Position numbers and translations under genes: made by a program. Source: Euborellia annulipes (Eukaryota > Arthropoda > Insecta > Dermaptera > Anisolabididae). Taken from it: a stretch of 64,000 nucleotides of DNA. The DNA is taken from assembly GCA_023213315.1 (NCBI GenBank), contig JAKCPI010004471.1, positions 62,001-126,000 on the forward strand. Direction: 5' to 3'. The stretch's first letter is position 1, and every line of letters begins with the position of its first letter. Shown piece after piece: positions 33,523-43,320 of the stretch. The notes under the pieces were generated by a model. That model made no database searches and was not told the DNA's origin. It saw only the letters and a list, made by a program, of their open reading frames with translations.

Positions 33523-33761
33523 TTACAAATAAACCAAAAATCAAATTCTTTTACTAATGATAACAACTATAAAAGCCTAAACTCCAAAATATATGGGAGT
33601 TTTTCTTGTTTGAATTTACAGAGAGTATCAAAAATTTTGTCCTCTCCTAATAATTCCACTGTGCCTCTCCGTAAACATAAGTTACCCTGCCAGGCCTCGA
33701 ATGAGGGGTTGTTGTGTTTCAGGGGTTTTTGTTGGGGTTTTAAAAAAGTGTATTTTATTTG

Positions 33762-33783
33762 GGGGGGGGGGGGGGGGGGGGGG
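33762..33783 (+). repeat. Poly-G run of about 22 bases
   Basis: An unbroken G tract in AT-rich DNA. Similar but shorter G or C runs occur at 479-490, 5971-5987, 16490-16498, 36347-36358 and 56022-56034. Length is likely to vary between individuals and may be a sequencing artefact in part. Confidence 0.8.
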
Positions 33784-34089
33784 CTGCATGAAATTTTCCC
33801 ATCGATTTTCCCTATAATTATTCCTTATTCAAGTATTATTTTGAAAAAAATTATCTGAGAGTATACAGCAGCGTTTATGGAGTATACCTGGTATGGGAAC
33901 ACCCCTTCTAGCATTGGCTCTCCTGAACTCCTTTCGATATTTTTTCATCCCCATGCACTCTGTTGAAATCCTCTTCAATCACACCGGATTAATAAGCGGT
34001 ATCTCAATGGAAGTTTAATCCAGCAAAATAAAACAATTTTATCTTTTATTTCGCTACCCTTTTATGCAAAATAGAGCAATTTTTATTTC

Positions 34090-34135
34090 ACTTTTTCAAG
34101 GGGTTGTGCCCTTCATCTGCATGGATTATATCAAA
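34090..34135 (-). ncRNA. Degenerate hammerhead-like motif
   Basis: Minus strand: CAGATGA (34113-34119), AGGG-CACAAC-CCCT, then GAAAAAGTG. One base differs from CTGATGA and the cleavage triplet is lost. Possibly a decayed copy. Confidence 0.3.
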
Positions 34136-34540
34136 ATTGATTCAATCAGCTTAAGATTATCTCTATCATCAAACAGCCCCTTTTGATCACACCCTATCAG
34201 GGCATAGGATAGGACAGGGTAGGATTGTATCTTATATTTAATACATAAAAAAGATATAACATACCCGGATAATTCGAATAACATGGCAAAAAAAATATTT
34301 TTTTTTTTTTAGATAAAAAAATAAATTTGAATTAATCTGGGAAAATTAGGTTTATGAAGAGGTTAGTGTAAAAAAAAAACAACTAAAATTTTAAAAAGAA
34401 AATTTCAACTTAATATTTAAATAAAGGGGATAATTATTAAATTTACTTATTAAGAACCAAAAAGAATTTTCTAAAAATTTTTGTCGTTAATTTGATTAAA
34501 GGTGGCGTCAATGATTTTCAATCCCGCTTTACTTTCATCA

Positions 34541-34729
34541 CGCATGCGCACAACTCGTATAGTTTCGTTCAGTTTTCGTTTGACCGCGTTTGACTCTCAT
34601 TGTTAACAAGCCTCTCGTGATCTATTATCAAAGTTTTAAAGTGTTTTAATATTTTAATAGTGCTGTTGTCTATTTGATTTATAATTTTATTAGTGTTTAG
34701 TGCTTCATTTGGCGATATTTATAATTAAG
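34541..34729 (+). promoter_or_regulatory. Candidate promoter and 5' untranslated exon
   Basis: CGCATGCGCA at 34541-34550 is a palindromic NRF1-type (arthropod Ewg-like) site. It is followed by an initiator-like TTCAGTTT around 34569-34576, then T-rich sequence with GTGCTGTTGTC and GTGTTTAGTGC, and a splice donor AAG|GTAAAT at 34729/34730. This composition, free of long open frames and repeats, is typical of an arthropod untranslated first exon. It could be exon 1 of the signal-peptide gene at 39932, whose exon has its own acceptor. That link is an inference; a separate transcript is also possible. Confidence 0.4.
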
Positions 34730-35362
34730 GTAAATATAAATTTTTATTTATTGCCTATTCGTGTAATAGAGTAATCAATTATCAATCAATGAATTATTGG
34801 TTAATAATTCATATTTATTTCTTGATTTTAATTTAAATCAATATTATTATTTATCATGGATAATTTTTCAAATGATTATCACTATTAATTATTCTTTATT
34901 AACCTAAATCATTTATTGTATTCTCGAAGCCAGAGTAAGAAAATTTTCATTAAATTTGAAAATTAATGGCTGACACTTCTAGGCTTTAAGTTTCAGAAGA
35001 TCATTCCAGAAGGTTTATTTTATTAAGACTTGACAAACCAATCAAAACAACATTTATTTCTCTCTCCTTCCACTTTTTTTTTATGGGGATCATAAATAAA
35101 ATAAACAAAAGCATTTTTTCTGCAACTTGGCATCAAATATACTAGCCGTTCTACCCTCCTTAGTTTCTTGAACATTTTTGTTGTTAGGATAATCGCCATT
35201 ATGCAGTGAACTCTAATGTTCAAGTCAAGGTTTGACGTATTTTATAAAACAACTGTGAATATATTTATTTTGAATAAGGGTATTAGATTCAGCCAAATAA
35301 AAAGCCTTTATATGTGTATCGATTCCCGAGACGTTCCTAGATAAACATGTATTTTTATCTCG

Positions 35363-35430
35363 GGGCTCGCTGGTATAGCGGGCTAGGGTGTCGGCTCAGA
35401 AGATCAGTGTTCAAATCCTGGGCGTGCGGG
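35363..35430 (+). repeat. tRNA-like sequence (SINE head or pseudogene)
   Basis: TGGTATAGCGG at 35371-35381 fits the A box and GTTCAAATCCT at 35409-35419 fits the B box, at a normal spacing of about 37 bases. GCTCGC...GCGTGCGG do not make a clean acceptor stem, so it is probably derived rather than functional. Confidence 0.5.
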
Positions 35431-35582
35431 ATTTTTTCATTAAATAAAAGTATTTATTTAATGTAAACAAATCCTCAAACAGGCATTGGATTGGAATATT
35501 GGATCTCATCACAATAGCCATCAGGTAACTCTACGAGGAGAGGGAGTTGCTGTGGCATCTCGTCCTGTGGAAGTGACGTAAA

Positions 35583-35732
35583 GTTAAGTCCCACCCATGC
35601 ATTTTCTACTTTTGATTATTTCATTGTTTTTATAAAAGAAAATAAAAATCTTTAATGAAAATTTTCTAGGTTTGATTTTTTTAAAAACAATGAAATAATC
35701 ACAAGTAGAAAACGCATGGGTGGGACTTGATA
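35583..35732. repeat. Inverted repeat
   Basis: AAGTCCCACCCATGCATTTT (35586) is complementary to AAAACGCATGGGTGGGACTT (35709), with TGATTATTTCATTGTTTTT facing AAAACAATGAAATAATCA. Arms of about 45 bases. The preceding AATGTAAACAAATCCTCAAA (35461) matches the Helitron-like family. Confidence 0.7.
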
Positions 35733-36159
35733 TTGTCTCTCACTGTACATATACTGACCACCTTTATGCAATATTTCGATTTGAACTGGAGACATTTAAT
35801 TATTATTTGAAATTCCTATCGAGATCCCCGTTTATTTACCCGATGTGCTTTCGTGAACGAAGACACTCACCTCAAACCCAACCGGCCTCTGGCCGTAGCC
35901 ATTTACCGGCACCCCTTGAAGTTACATTATTTCCTATCTCTATCGTAATGTCTCGGGATCGATAAGCATATAAAGGCTTTTTATTATCTACCCTTATTCA
36001 AATCAAATTTAAATTAAATAATCAGATCAAATATTCATTAAACTGTGTGCCTCTAATAATTGTCGAATTATAGGCATCATCACGTAGTGCCGGCTTAAGT
36101 ACAAAGCCACAATTCTGTTTATGATTCTCTTTGCCTCTTTGGATTTCTCTGGGTCAGTG

Positions 36160-36382
36160 ATGCCATTTAGGAGGAGATTCAGAGGGGTCTTTTGCCCCCC
36201 CTCTGATTCTTTTTAAATTTTATATTGTCCTAAATAAAATATTTCAAAATATATCTACGGATATATAAATTGTAATTTAATTAAATATCTTTTGGCCAAA
36301 TTTGAGATACCTATTTGTAAGTAAATTTGAAGAAGAAAAAGTTTGCCCCCCCCCCCCAAGAAAAAGTTGAAATGACGCATAT
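36160..36382. mobile_element. MITE-like element with CAGTGATGCCATTT end
   Basis: CAGTGATGCCATTTAGGAGG on the left and GAAATGACGCAT on the right are imperfect inverted ends, each beside C-runs. It resembles the CAGGGGCGTCATTT end at 16475-16535. No clear target duplication. Confidence 0.4.
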
Positions 36383-36477
36383 TCATTTATTTTTGTATGG
36401 GTAATTTATAAGTTTATTTTTAAATATTTATTTGTTTAGTTTTTTTTAATCTCTTAATATTTTTAAAATTATTCAAT

Positions 36478-37510
36478 CTATTCTAACGGTGAAATATTTT
36501 CTTCCTTTTCCGTTTCTTTTTCATTATCATTATTTCCTTCATTATCGTCGTTTATTTCGTTTATAGTGTTTTCTTCTGTTTCGTTAGTGTTGTTTATAGG
36601 TACCTCCTTTACCTTCTCATTATCGATTTTAGGTTCTTTTTTCTCTTCACTTCTGGTCTCAGTGAAATAATATTAAGGGAAGGAGGAGAAAATAAGTCGT
36701 ATATTATTTTCGATAAGAGAACTCGGGATCGCTTGACAAAGAGAACTGAAGAAGTGAACTGAAGATGGAAACTGCTTCAAATAACAACCTTCTGTTTCGT
36801 TAGTGTTGTTTATTGGGCCCTCCTTTTCCTTCTCATTAACTACGTTTTTAGGTTCTTTTTTCTTTTCTTTTCTGCTCTTTTCTCTTTCTTTTTGTTTGGA
36901 TCTTGACGAAACATATGACCGAAAATTTTTTCAAGATCTTGTACAGTTTCGAAGCTGAAAAAAAATGAATATCGTTTGGCTTGGCTACGACCCCTAAATC
37001 TTTTCCTTGTTCGACTTCTTCTCTTCTTTGCATCGTTTTTCATTTCTTTTACCATCTTTTCCTCTTCGATCATTTCTAATTCTTTGTTTTTGGCAGTTTA
37101 ATCATTTTTCTTGATATTGTCGTTGTTTTTATCATCCTTCTTCGAATAAGTAGAATTATTTCCGTGAAATAAAATTAAGGGGAAGGAGGAGAAAATAAGT
37201 CGTATTCTATTTTCGATAAGAGAACTCGGGTTCACTTGACAACGAGAACTGAAGAAGTGAAATTCGAGATCAAAATGGAAACTGCTTCAAATAACAACCC
37301 GAAGTTAATGAGAAGGAAAAGGAGGGCCCAATAAACAACACTAACGAAACAGAAGGTTGTTATTTGAAGCAGTTTCCATTTTAACCTAGACGTTCACTTC
37401 TTCAGTTCTCGTTGTCAAGTGTTCCCGAGTTCTCTTATCGAAAACAGAAAACGACTTATTTTCTCCATCTTCGCCTTAATTTTATTTCACGGAAATAATT
37501 CTACTTAATC
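36478..37510 (-). pseudogene. Duplicated, inverted cluster with acidic and basic low-complexity coding remnants
   Basis: A unit of about 150 bases, marked by GAGGAGAAAATAAGTCGTAT and GAGAACTCGGG, occurs at 36660-36800, at 37170-37300 and inverted at 37345-37507. A linked word, AACAACACTAACGAAACAGA in minus orientation, occurs at 36573-36592, at 36792-36811, and inverted at about 37337. On the minus strand it is coding-like: KKEPKIDNEKVKEVPINNTN and EENISPLE-stop ending near 36478, with a second version KKEPKNVVNEKEKEGPINNT near 36840. Upstream on the minus strand, after a TTTTTTTTCAG, comes FETVQDLEKIFGHMF then a K/R-rich run to a stop. I do not recognise the family; frames disagree between copies, so I call it a decayed repeat-borne gene. 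Confidence 0.35.
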
Positions 37511-37996
37511 TATTTTCAATTTAAAAAAAAAAAAAAATATAATTTAGCTATTTTTCTCTGAATTTTTTAAAATAAAATTTATTTATGTTCTCGTCCTTAT
37601 CAATGTCAAATTTTTTTATATTTATTAACTGTCCATTTAGAAATTTTTAATTTTTTCTAGCGTCCGTCTGTCACGCTGTTAGAACTAGGGGTGTTCGATT
37701 ATGGAGAAAATAATCGATTATCGATTATGAAAAATAATTGAAAATTCCTATTAATCGATTATTGGGTCCAGACAGACGAAAAAATAATCGATTATACCTT
37801 TTTTTTCTGCCAGTCTCATCCCATCTTTTCAAACGCATTTTTCTCGAAAATAATAACTAAAGTTTATTGACTAACTTATTTACATTCTATTTGAGCGTTG
37901 ATCGAAAAAATTCCATCTTTTTTCAAACAAAGCTCTACGTAGATAAAATAATTAAATATCCCAAATGAAAAATCATAAAAAATTATTTAGATTTTT

Positions 37997-38931
37997 ACTT
38001 TCTCTTACCTATATATGTAATATGTAGTGAGAAAGTATTGATATCATGTCAAAAATTCCTTGTCCAGATTTTGATGGATATTACACGTTTTAAGGCCCAA
38101 AAAAGTGGGTCCCGCAAATTTGTCTGTCTTTTTTTTTTTTGGAATGGGTGCATAAGGTCCGAAGACCTATAATGACCAGTGGTCACATGCAGCCATGAAG
38201 AAATTAAAAACAAAAGGAGAAGCTTAAAAGGGAAACTCAACTGCGGGAACTGAGAAGATGCCTGTTGAGGTTAGACTTGAAAGTCTGTAGATTGTAGGTT
38301 TTGGAGAAGATAGATGCAGGGAGCTTGTTCCAATCACGGGAGGTCATGGGTGCTGTGTAAACAATTTTAAGCATGAAGTCAATGAGCTACGACGTTGAAA
38401 TTTTTGTGGTGACCCCACATTTAGACTATTAATACCATTAAATTAAAATATTCGATCAAATATTCCTGCCTTCTGATTTCTTTTCCCTTGGGGTGTATTT
38501 GGCTCATCCATACCCCCTAATTTATACTTAAGTTAAGCACCTGCCCTAATACGTGAAAATAAGATTTTGAACAAAATCTGTCAAAAAAGTACTAGTAATT
38601 TACTGAAGTACTTTTTCAGTTTTTTTCTTTTTTCTCAAAATTGACTATAACGATTTTGATTAAAATTCAAAAATCAATTATTTTTTAGATGCTCTTTAAA
38701 ATATATATATTCTCATTTTGCCCTCGAAATCTTTTGAAGCACATTTTACTCTTGTACTTCATAGGGAAGATATGAGAAATGGTTGCCATGGTAACAAAAT
38801 ATAAATACTTTCTCATGTTTATAAATTTTATATTTTGAATTTTAATATATCGGCGGAAACTAGATATATATCAAAACAAAAAATCCGGGGTGACAAACCA
38901 GTCACACTAGATTTGTATAAAATCTATAAAT
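37997..38931 (+). repeat. Dispersed repeat family F1, copy D, with two internal insertions
   Basis: Head CTTTCTCTTACCTATATATG with its inverted partner GTAGTGAGAAAGT, body segments in family order, GGTTGCCATGGTAACA at 38783 and a tail CCAGTCACACTAGATT. It is interrupted at 38132-38353 (retroposon) and 38404-38517 (sequence starting GTGGTGACCCCAC and ending ATACCCCC). A Helitron-like element starts immediately after it. Confidence 0.75.
38132..38353 (-). mobile_element. Retroposon fragment inserted in F1 copy D
   Basis: It begins with a poly-T tract (a poly-A tail on the minus strand) and then GGAATGGGTGCATAAGGTCC, and interrupts the F1 TCTGTC|TGTGTG tract. The internal sequence does not match a coding domain I can name. 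A 3' truncated LINE or a SINE is likely. Confidence 0.5.
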
Positions 38932-38947
38932 ATTTATATATATAATA

Positions 38948-39320
38948 TCCGTCTGTCTGTCTGTCATGCTCTATTTAGGCAACTTCCTGTTGGAATTTTG
39001 AAATGAAATTTTATATGCATAAAGAGGATCTTCTAGAGATTACAGGAAAATTATTTTCATCCCGAAATTCCTATAACTTTTTGAGTTATTAATTCTTATA
39101 GTTAAGATTTCTCCTATAAGAAATGTATGGAGAAATATTTATGTATTCTTTTCATTTGTGTATTCCATGAATGTAAACAAATCCTCAAGCAGGCACTGAA
39201 TTGGAATGGAATAATAATAATTTTCTTTTCATAATTAAGAAGCCCGAGCCAGCTGGAGGGGGGCGGGGGTGAAATCCCCGGTTAGGCGCGAAGCCCGCTG
39301 AAGCCGGGCGACGCGACTAG
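38948..39320 (+). mobile_element. Helitron-like non-autonomous element
   Basis: It starts TCCGTCTGTCTGTCTGTC after an A and ends CTAG before a T, as in Helitron A^TC...CTRR^T insertions. A GC-rich hairpin, GCCCG (39293-39297) and CGGGC (39305-39309), precedes the terminal CTAG (39317-39320) by seven bases. No terminal inverted repeats or target duplication. About 373 bases with no Rep/helicase. Related copies: 57070-57430 and 48525-48955 (minus). Confidence 0.65.
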
Positions 39321-39689
39321 TAGTAATAGATTAAGCTAAGTTGCAAAATTCTCTAATCACTTTCCCATACCACACAGAAAACGCATATAACTTCAATACT
39401 TTCGAAGACGATTAAAAAAAAGTAAATCCGCCGTCAAGATATGCAACCATTTGTACTCATAATCTTTTACAGTTACCTATCTTCTAGGCGTTTATATTTT
39501 CATCTTTTTACAAGGATTTCGCACTGATCCAAAAAATCCTTCATTTGGGTTACCAATCAGCATTCAAAAACGAATTAAGTTTTCATTCTAGGAGTGGTAC
39601 TTTACTGATTCCTTTCTGACTCGCTCTTTTGAACTATTTCAGTACTGAATTTGTCTGCATTTTTTCAAATATGATTTTGGTATTTTGTT

Positions 39690-39931
39690 TGAATGTGAAT
39701 GCGATTGGAATGAATGGAGGCGGGGGCGGCTTCGAAGGAATAACAAGGAGAAAGAGGATGAAGAGGAGTAATGGTAGGGGGTCGCTAAGCCAGCCGCCTG
39801 TCGCTTTGTCGTGGTCGTGCTCTAGTCACTCGTTCGGCAGTTGCTGGCTGTCAGCCCGAGTGGCAGCATATAACGTGCGCATGCGTGCGTGTGCGGTTTT
39901 TACCCGCCTGCCGCTGCCTGTCATTTCTTAG
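39690..39931 (+). promoter_or_regulatory. GC-rich island upstream of the secreted-protein exon
   Basis: About 240 bases are markedly GC-rich against an AT-rich background, with a GGCGGGGGCGG box at about 39719, a second NRF1-like palindrome TGCGCATGCGT at 39876-39886 and a GCATATAA element just before it. It ends in a pyrimidine-rich stretch and TTTCTTAG, which is a plausible 3' splice site. It may be the core promoter of the following gene, or the end of a 5' intron if transcription starts at 34.57 kb. Confidence 0.45.
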
Positions 39932-40025
39932 GCCATGCGCCATGCTATGGCACGTGTGCTACTCCGCCTTTGCTTCCTCACGCTCCTCATCACCGTCGCC
40001 ACTACCTCCGCATCTCTCTCTCAGG
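39932..40025 (+). CDS. Signal-peptide exon of a secreted or membrane-anchored protein (RECK-like)
   Basis: ATG at 39935 (a second in-frame ATG at 39947) opens a textbook signal peptide: basic start MRHAMARVLLRLC, then a hydrophobic core LCFLTLLITVATTSA and a small-residue cleavage zone before SLSQ. The exon closes at G40025 before GTAATT, leaving one base that joins AA at 41588 to make Glu. Codons are GC-rich, unlike surrounding DNA, and the reading frame continues cleanly into the cysteine-rich exon. An ER-targeted secreted or GPI-anchored product is inferred. The RECK identity rests on the next exon. Confidence 0.6.
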
Positions 40026-40361
40026 GTAATTCATCTCCTTGCTAATTAAAATTTTCATTTAACCTCTGTATATTTCTAAAAAAAAAAACTAAAATATCTT
40101 CTAAATTTTTTTAAATTTAACTAATTTAGTTTTTTCAACCAGTGGCGAATCTTATATTTATTTTTGCCCTCTTTATTACAGGGTAATTCACAAATATATT
40201 TCACCTTAGGGAATAGGCTGAGTAAATGGTCAATATTAACAGAACTTTTTTTAAATAAACTTAATTTTACCATTAAAATAAACTTTATTTTGACAGACAG
40301 CATTTTACATTCATCCCTAAAATATTCAACAATTATAAAACAACATATTTACATTAAAATA

Positions 40362-40866
40362 TCTGGTGTGATATAAAATTTATAAACATGGGAAAAATAT
40401 TTATATTTTGTTACAATGGCAACCAATTCTCCTATCTTCCCTATGAAGTACAAGAGTTAAGTGTACTTCAAAAGATTTCAATAGCAAAATGAGAATATAC
40501 ATTTTAAAGAGCATCTAAAAAATAATTTATTTATGAATTTTAATCAAATATAGTTAGAGCGATTTATGAGAAAATCGAAAAAAACTAAAAAAGTACTAGA
40601 ACTTTTTTGACCGATTTTGTTCAAAAGCTTATTTTCACGTATTAGGGCAGGTGCTTAACTGAAGTATAAAATTTCAACCTCGTAGCTCATTGCTTTCATG
40701 CTTAAAATTGTTTACACAGCAAGACAGACAGACCAATTTGGGGGACCCACTTTTTGTAACAGGGGACTTTAAAACGTGATTATCCAGCAAAATCTCGACT
40801 TCGAATTTTTGACAAGAATCCAATACTTTCCCTCTATATTCAGTATATAGGTAATAGAAAGTAAAA
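40362..40866 (-). repeat. Dispersed repeat family F1, copy E
   Basis: Minus orientation, from CTGGTGTGATATAAAATTTA to TATATAGGTAATAGAAAGTA. It lacks the CAGCACAC tail segment. It sits in the intron between the two exons of the secreted-protein gene. Confidence 0.7.
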
Positions 40867-41197
40867 TTATTCATTCTGTGAATTTTAGTGAATGTTTTGT
40901 CCTATTTTCAGTCTCTAATTTGACATTAAAATTCGAATAAAAATATGTAAACAAAACAGTAATTTTGTCTCTTGATTACTCGTGTCTTCAAATAATCAAA
41001 AAATCATTGATTTATTATTTTTATTATAACTTTTTAGAGGGTTAAAAACTACTAACCTTATTTTTAAATTAAAAAAAAAATTATCAAAATATCATATTGA
41101 AAAGAAGAAAAATGTGAGTGATAATTAACAGGAAAGGTAATGTAGGAGAGAAAAATAATTTTGTATGACCTACATGTATCTAAATCTAAACAACATT

Positions 41198-41305
41198 AAC
41201 AATCTTGAAGATGGGAGCGATGCGTTCCCGAAACCTCGACGATATTTAAATAAAGTTTTTATTCTTTGCTGTGGCTGCATCTACCTGTTCCTGTTAAAAT
41301 ATTAT
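41198..41305 (+). ncRNA. Hammerhead-like motif with C-to-T change
   Basis: TTGAAGA (41205-41211) in place of CTGAAGA, stem II TGGGAGCGATGCGTTCCC well paired, GAAAC (41230-41234), CTC, GACGAT. The downstream AATAAAGTTTTTATTC and GCTGTGGCTGCATCTACC resemble the right ends of other hammerhead elements. Loss of the invariant first C predicts inactivity. Confidence 0.5.
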
Positions 41306-41587
41306 ATTTTCTAAATCTCCTTACCCACCTCCATCAAAACCAATTGAAATATTCGTCCCAAAAATAAACATTACCAAAAAATTTACAAGAAAGCTGTGAG
41401 TTGGCTGAATCCCAAATTGAATGACCTTTGAATAAATTCGAAATAAAGGGTGAAAAAATTCTAGTAGTCTGATCTTATCAAGGACAGAATAATTATTATG
41501 TGCCTGTCCTTTATTAATTAGAGAAGTTAACATAATTTTTGAATAAACAATCTCAGCTAATAATTTTTCAACATTTTTTTTTTTCAG

Positions 41588-41640
41588 AATGGATCTGCTG
41601 CACAAAAACAACAGGGTCATGCCGTTCCACTTGCCAAAAG
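41588..41640 (+). CDS. Cysteine-knot exon, candidate first knot of RECK
   Basis: A TTTTTTTTTTTTCAG acceptor and a GTAAAC donor delimit 53 bases encoding EWICCTKTTGSCRSTCQK, with the Glu split with 40025; the exon exits in phase 0. The CC-x6-C-x3-C arrangement directly after a signal peptide matches the first of five N-terminal cysteine knots of RECK, the GPI-anchored metalloprotease inhibitor and Wnt7 co-receptor. This is pattern recognition from memory on 18 residues, so another cysteine-rich extracellular protein is possible. I could not find the following exon anywhere up to 64 kb, so the gene is partial. Confidence 0.5.
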
Positions 41641-41959
41641 GTAAACAACAACAACAAAAACAACGTCTCCCATATCTTTTAAAATTTTATTTTAAATAAT
41701 ATTAAATAAAATTTTACACTGTTCTATTGATCTCAGAGATGTATATATGAATTTTTTTGAGGAACTCATTTAAAGATCCCGCCATACACATACAAAAATA
41801 TTTTTAAAATGCCGTATATATATTGTATTTTGTACAAAGACCCTATCAAAGGGGAAAATTTTTTTTTAATCTAAATTTTTATATGGATTCGAATGATTCA
41901 AATACCCAAAGACAAGAAATTTTTTTATAAACCATTTCCTCAAACGAATATGTATAACT

Positions 41960-42050
41960 ATCTTCTTCTTGCTTTGCCTTTATTATTCCCGCGGTGCGGG
42001 GTCGACGGTAAAAGGGATGGGGGAATGGGTTTTTTGCGACCGGAAGAAAC
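41960..42050 (-). mobile_element. Fragment of the (GAA)n-tailed LINE-like repeat
   Basis: TCTTCTTCTTGCTTTGCC then CCCGCGGTGCGGGGTCGACG and TGCGACCGGAAGAAAC are complements of the 59385-59500 segment. Non-coding. Confidence 0.5.
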
Positions 42051-42739
42051 ATATTAAGAAATATGAAAAAATAGAAACTTTTAAGTTTCTTCCCAATCGT
42101 TTTAATAAAAAAATAATTCAAATTTCATTTCCATGATGACAGCAAACATTATTACATCAACAAGGGAATAGAGTTTTTCAGATATTATTCACTGAATGTT
42201 AAAAATGATAAATCTATTGAACATCCATAAATTTAGAAAATAAAACTCAATTCATCAGAAAACGTTTCGGGTCATGAGTTATTTAAACTTGTCTTATCTA
42301 TTTTTTTTGACATAAAATATTTTAAAAAAAATTATCAATTTACTCCCACTTGACATTTATCATTCTCTGCTTAAAATAACAATAAATAATAATAATTTAT
42401 AACCAATATATGAATAAGAATACAGAATTAGAGGATATTTCAAAAAATGTCACTTTTAGATATGAAACTTTCTAATACTTTAAAAAAGGACATTTCACAA
42501 CTTTCATAAAATTCTTTCACTATTTCAAAAACTATTCTAATTAAAACTAAAAGGGACTGGTTGTAGCCTGACAGATGCTTTTTCCTGGAAGGTAGATAAC
42601 CCATTTGACATTCTGTAAACAACTCATGCGTTGTATGTTTTTTTTTTTTAATGAAAATAGGCAACTTAACGTTTCAATTTATTACTCCACACTTTTGTAG
42701 ACCGAACCACTTGTTAATTTCTAGATAGATATTATCCTG

Positions 42740-42895
42740 AAAGGCAGGTTCAGCCAAAAATTAAAAGCCTCTGGTTGCTCACAGAATACCGAGACGTTTC
42801 GGGTCAATTTTATTGACAGCTGTTGATTCTGAGAGGCTTTTAATTTTTGGCTGCACCTGTCTTCCAGTATATATATCCATATCTACAGCCACTTC
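42740..42895. repeat. Inverted repeat with decayed hammerhead
   Basis: CAGCCAAAAATTAAAAGCCT (42750) faces AGGCTTTTAATTTTTGGCTG (42833). Within, the minus strand reads GTCAATAAAATTGAC CCGAAACGTC, a stem II and GAAACGTC without a CTGANGA box. The right end has CTACAGCCACTTCTTCAAA, as in other elements. Confidence 0.55.
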
Positions 42896-43044
42896 TTCAA
42901 ATTCTAGATAGATAGGCATAAATTAAATTTATCTTGAGACGTTCTTGGACAATTAATCGAATTGAAAAATCTGTTACCAGATTGAAGAGCGTGTAAATGA
43001 TAAATATTATTAAAGTAAATTGTAATTGAAATGTTGTAGTTGCA

Positions 43045-43320
43045 GGCAGTCAAACTATTTTTTATTTCTTTATTTCGACAACATTTGGGCCCTCATTCTT
43101 CATTGAGTCAAAGGTGTTGTGGCAGTCAATAAATACATACTGTATAAACAGAAACATATAACTGTTATATCATTATGACACTGACATACGTCCTAATAAA
43201 AGAGAACGTCCGAAACGTTGACGAAATAAAAATAAATATGTCAAATTTAAATATATAATAATTTGTCTGACTGCAAATCTAACATTTCAATTTCCATACC
43301 AACAGCCACAAAAATAATTA
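43045..43320. repeat. Inverted repeat with decayed hammerhead pair
   Basis: TTGCAGGCAGTCAAACTATT (43041) faces ATTTGTCTGACTGCAA (43261-43276). The plus strand has CGTCCTAATAAAAGAGAACG then TCCGAAACGTTGACG (43189-43222), with CTAATAA replacing CTGATGA. Right flank ACCAACAGCCACAAAAA. Confidence 0.5.

Larger units (their letters stand above)
33249..33575. mobile_element. Inverted-repeat element with paired hammerheads
   Basis: Left arm TTTTAGTAAAAGAATTTGAT (33264) and right arm ATCAAATTCTTTTACTAATG (33539) are complements. Inner arms include AAGATTATAAAGATTGTTA and its complement. Hammerhead cores occur at minus 33310-33360 and plus 33475-33522. Non-coding, about 325 bases. Confidence 0.78.
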
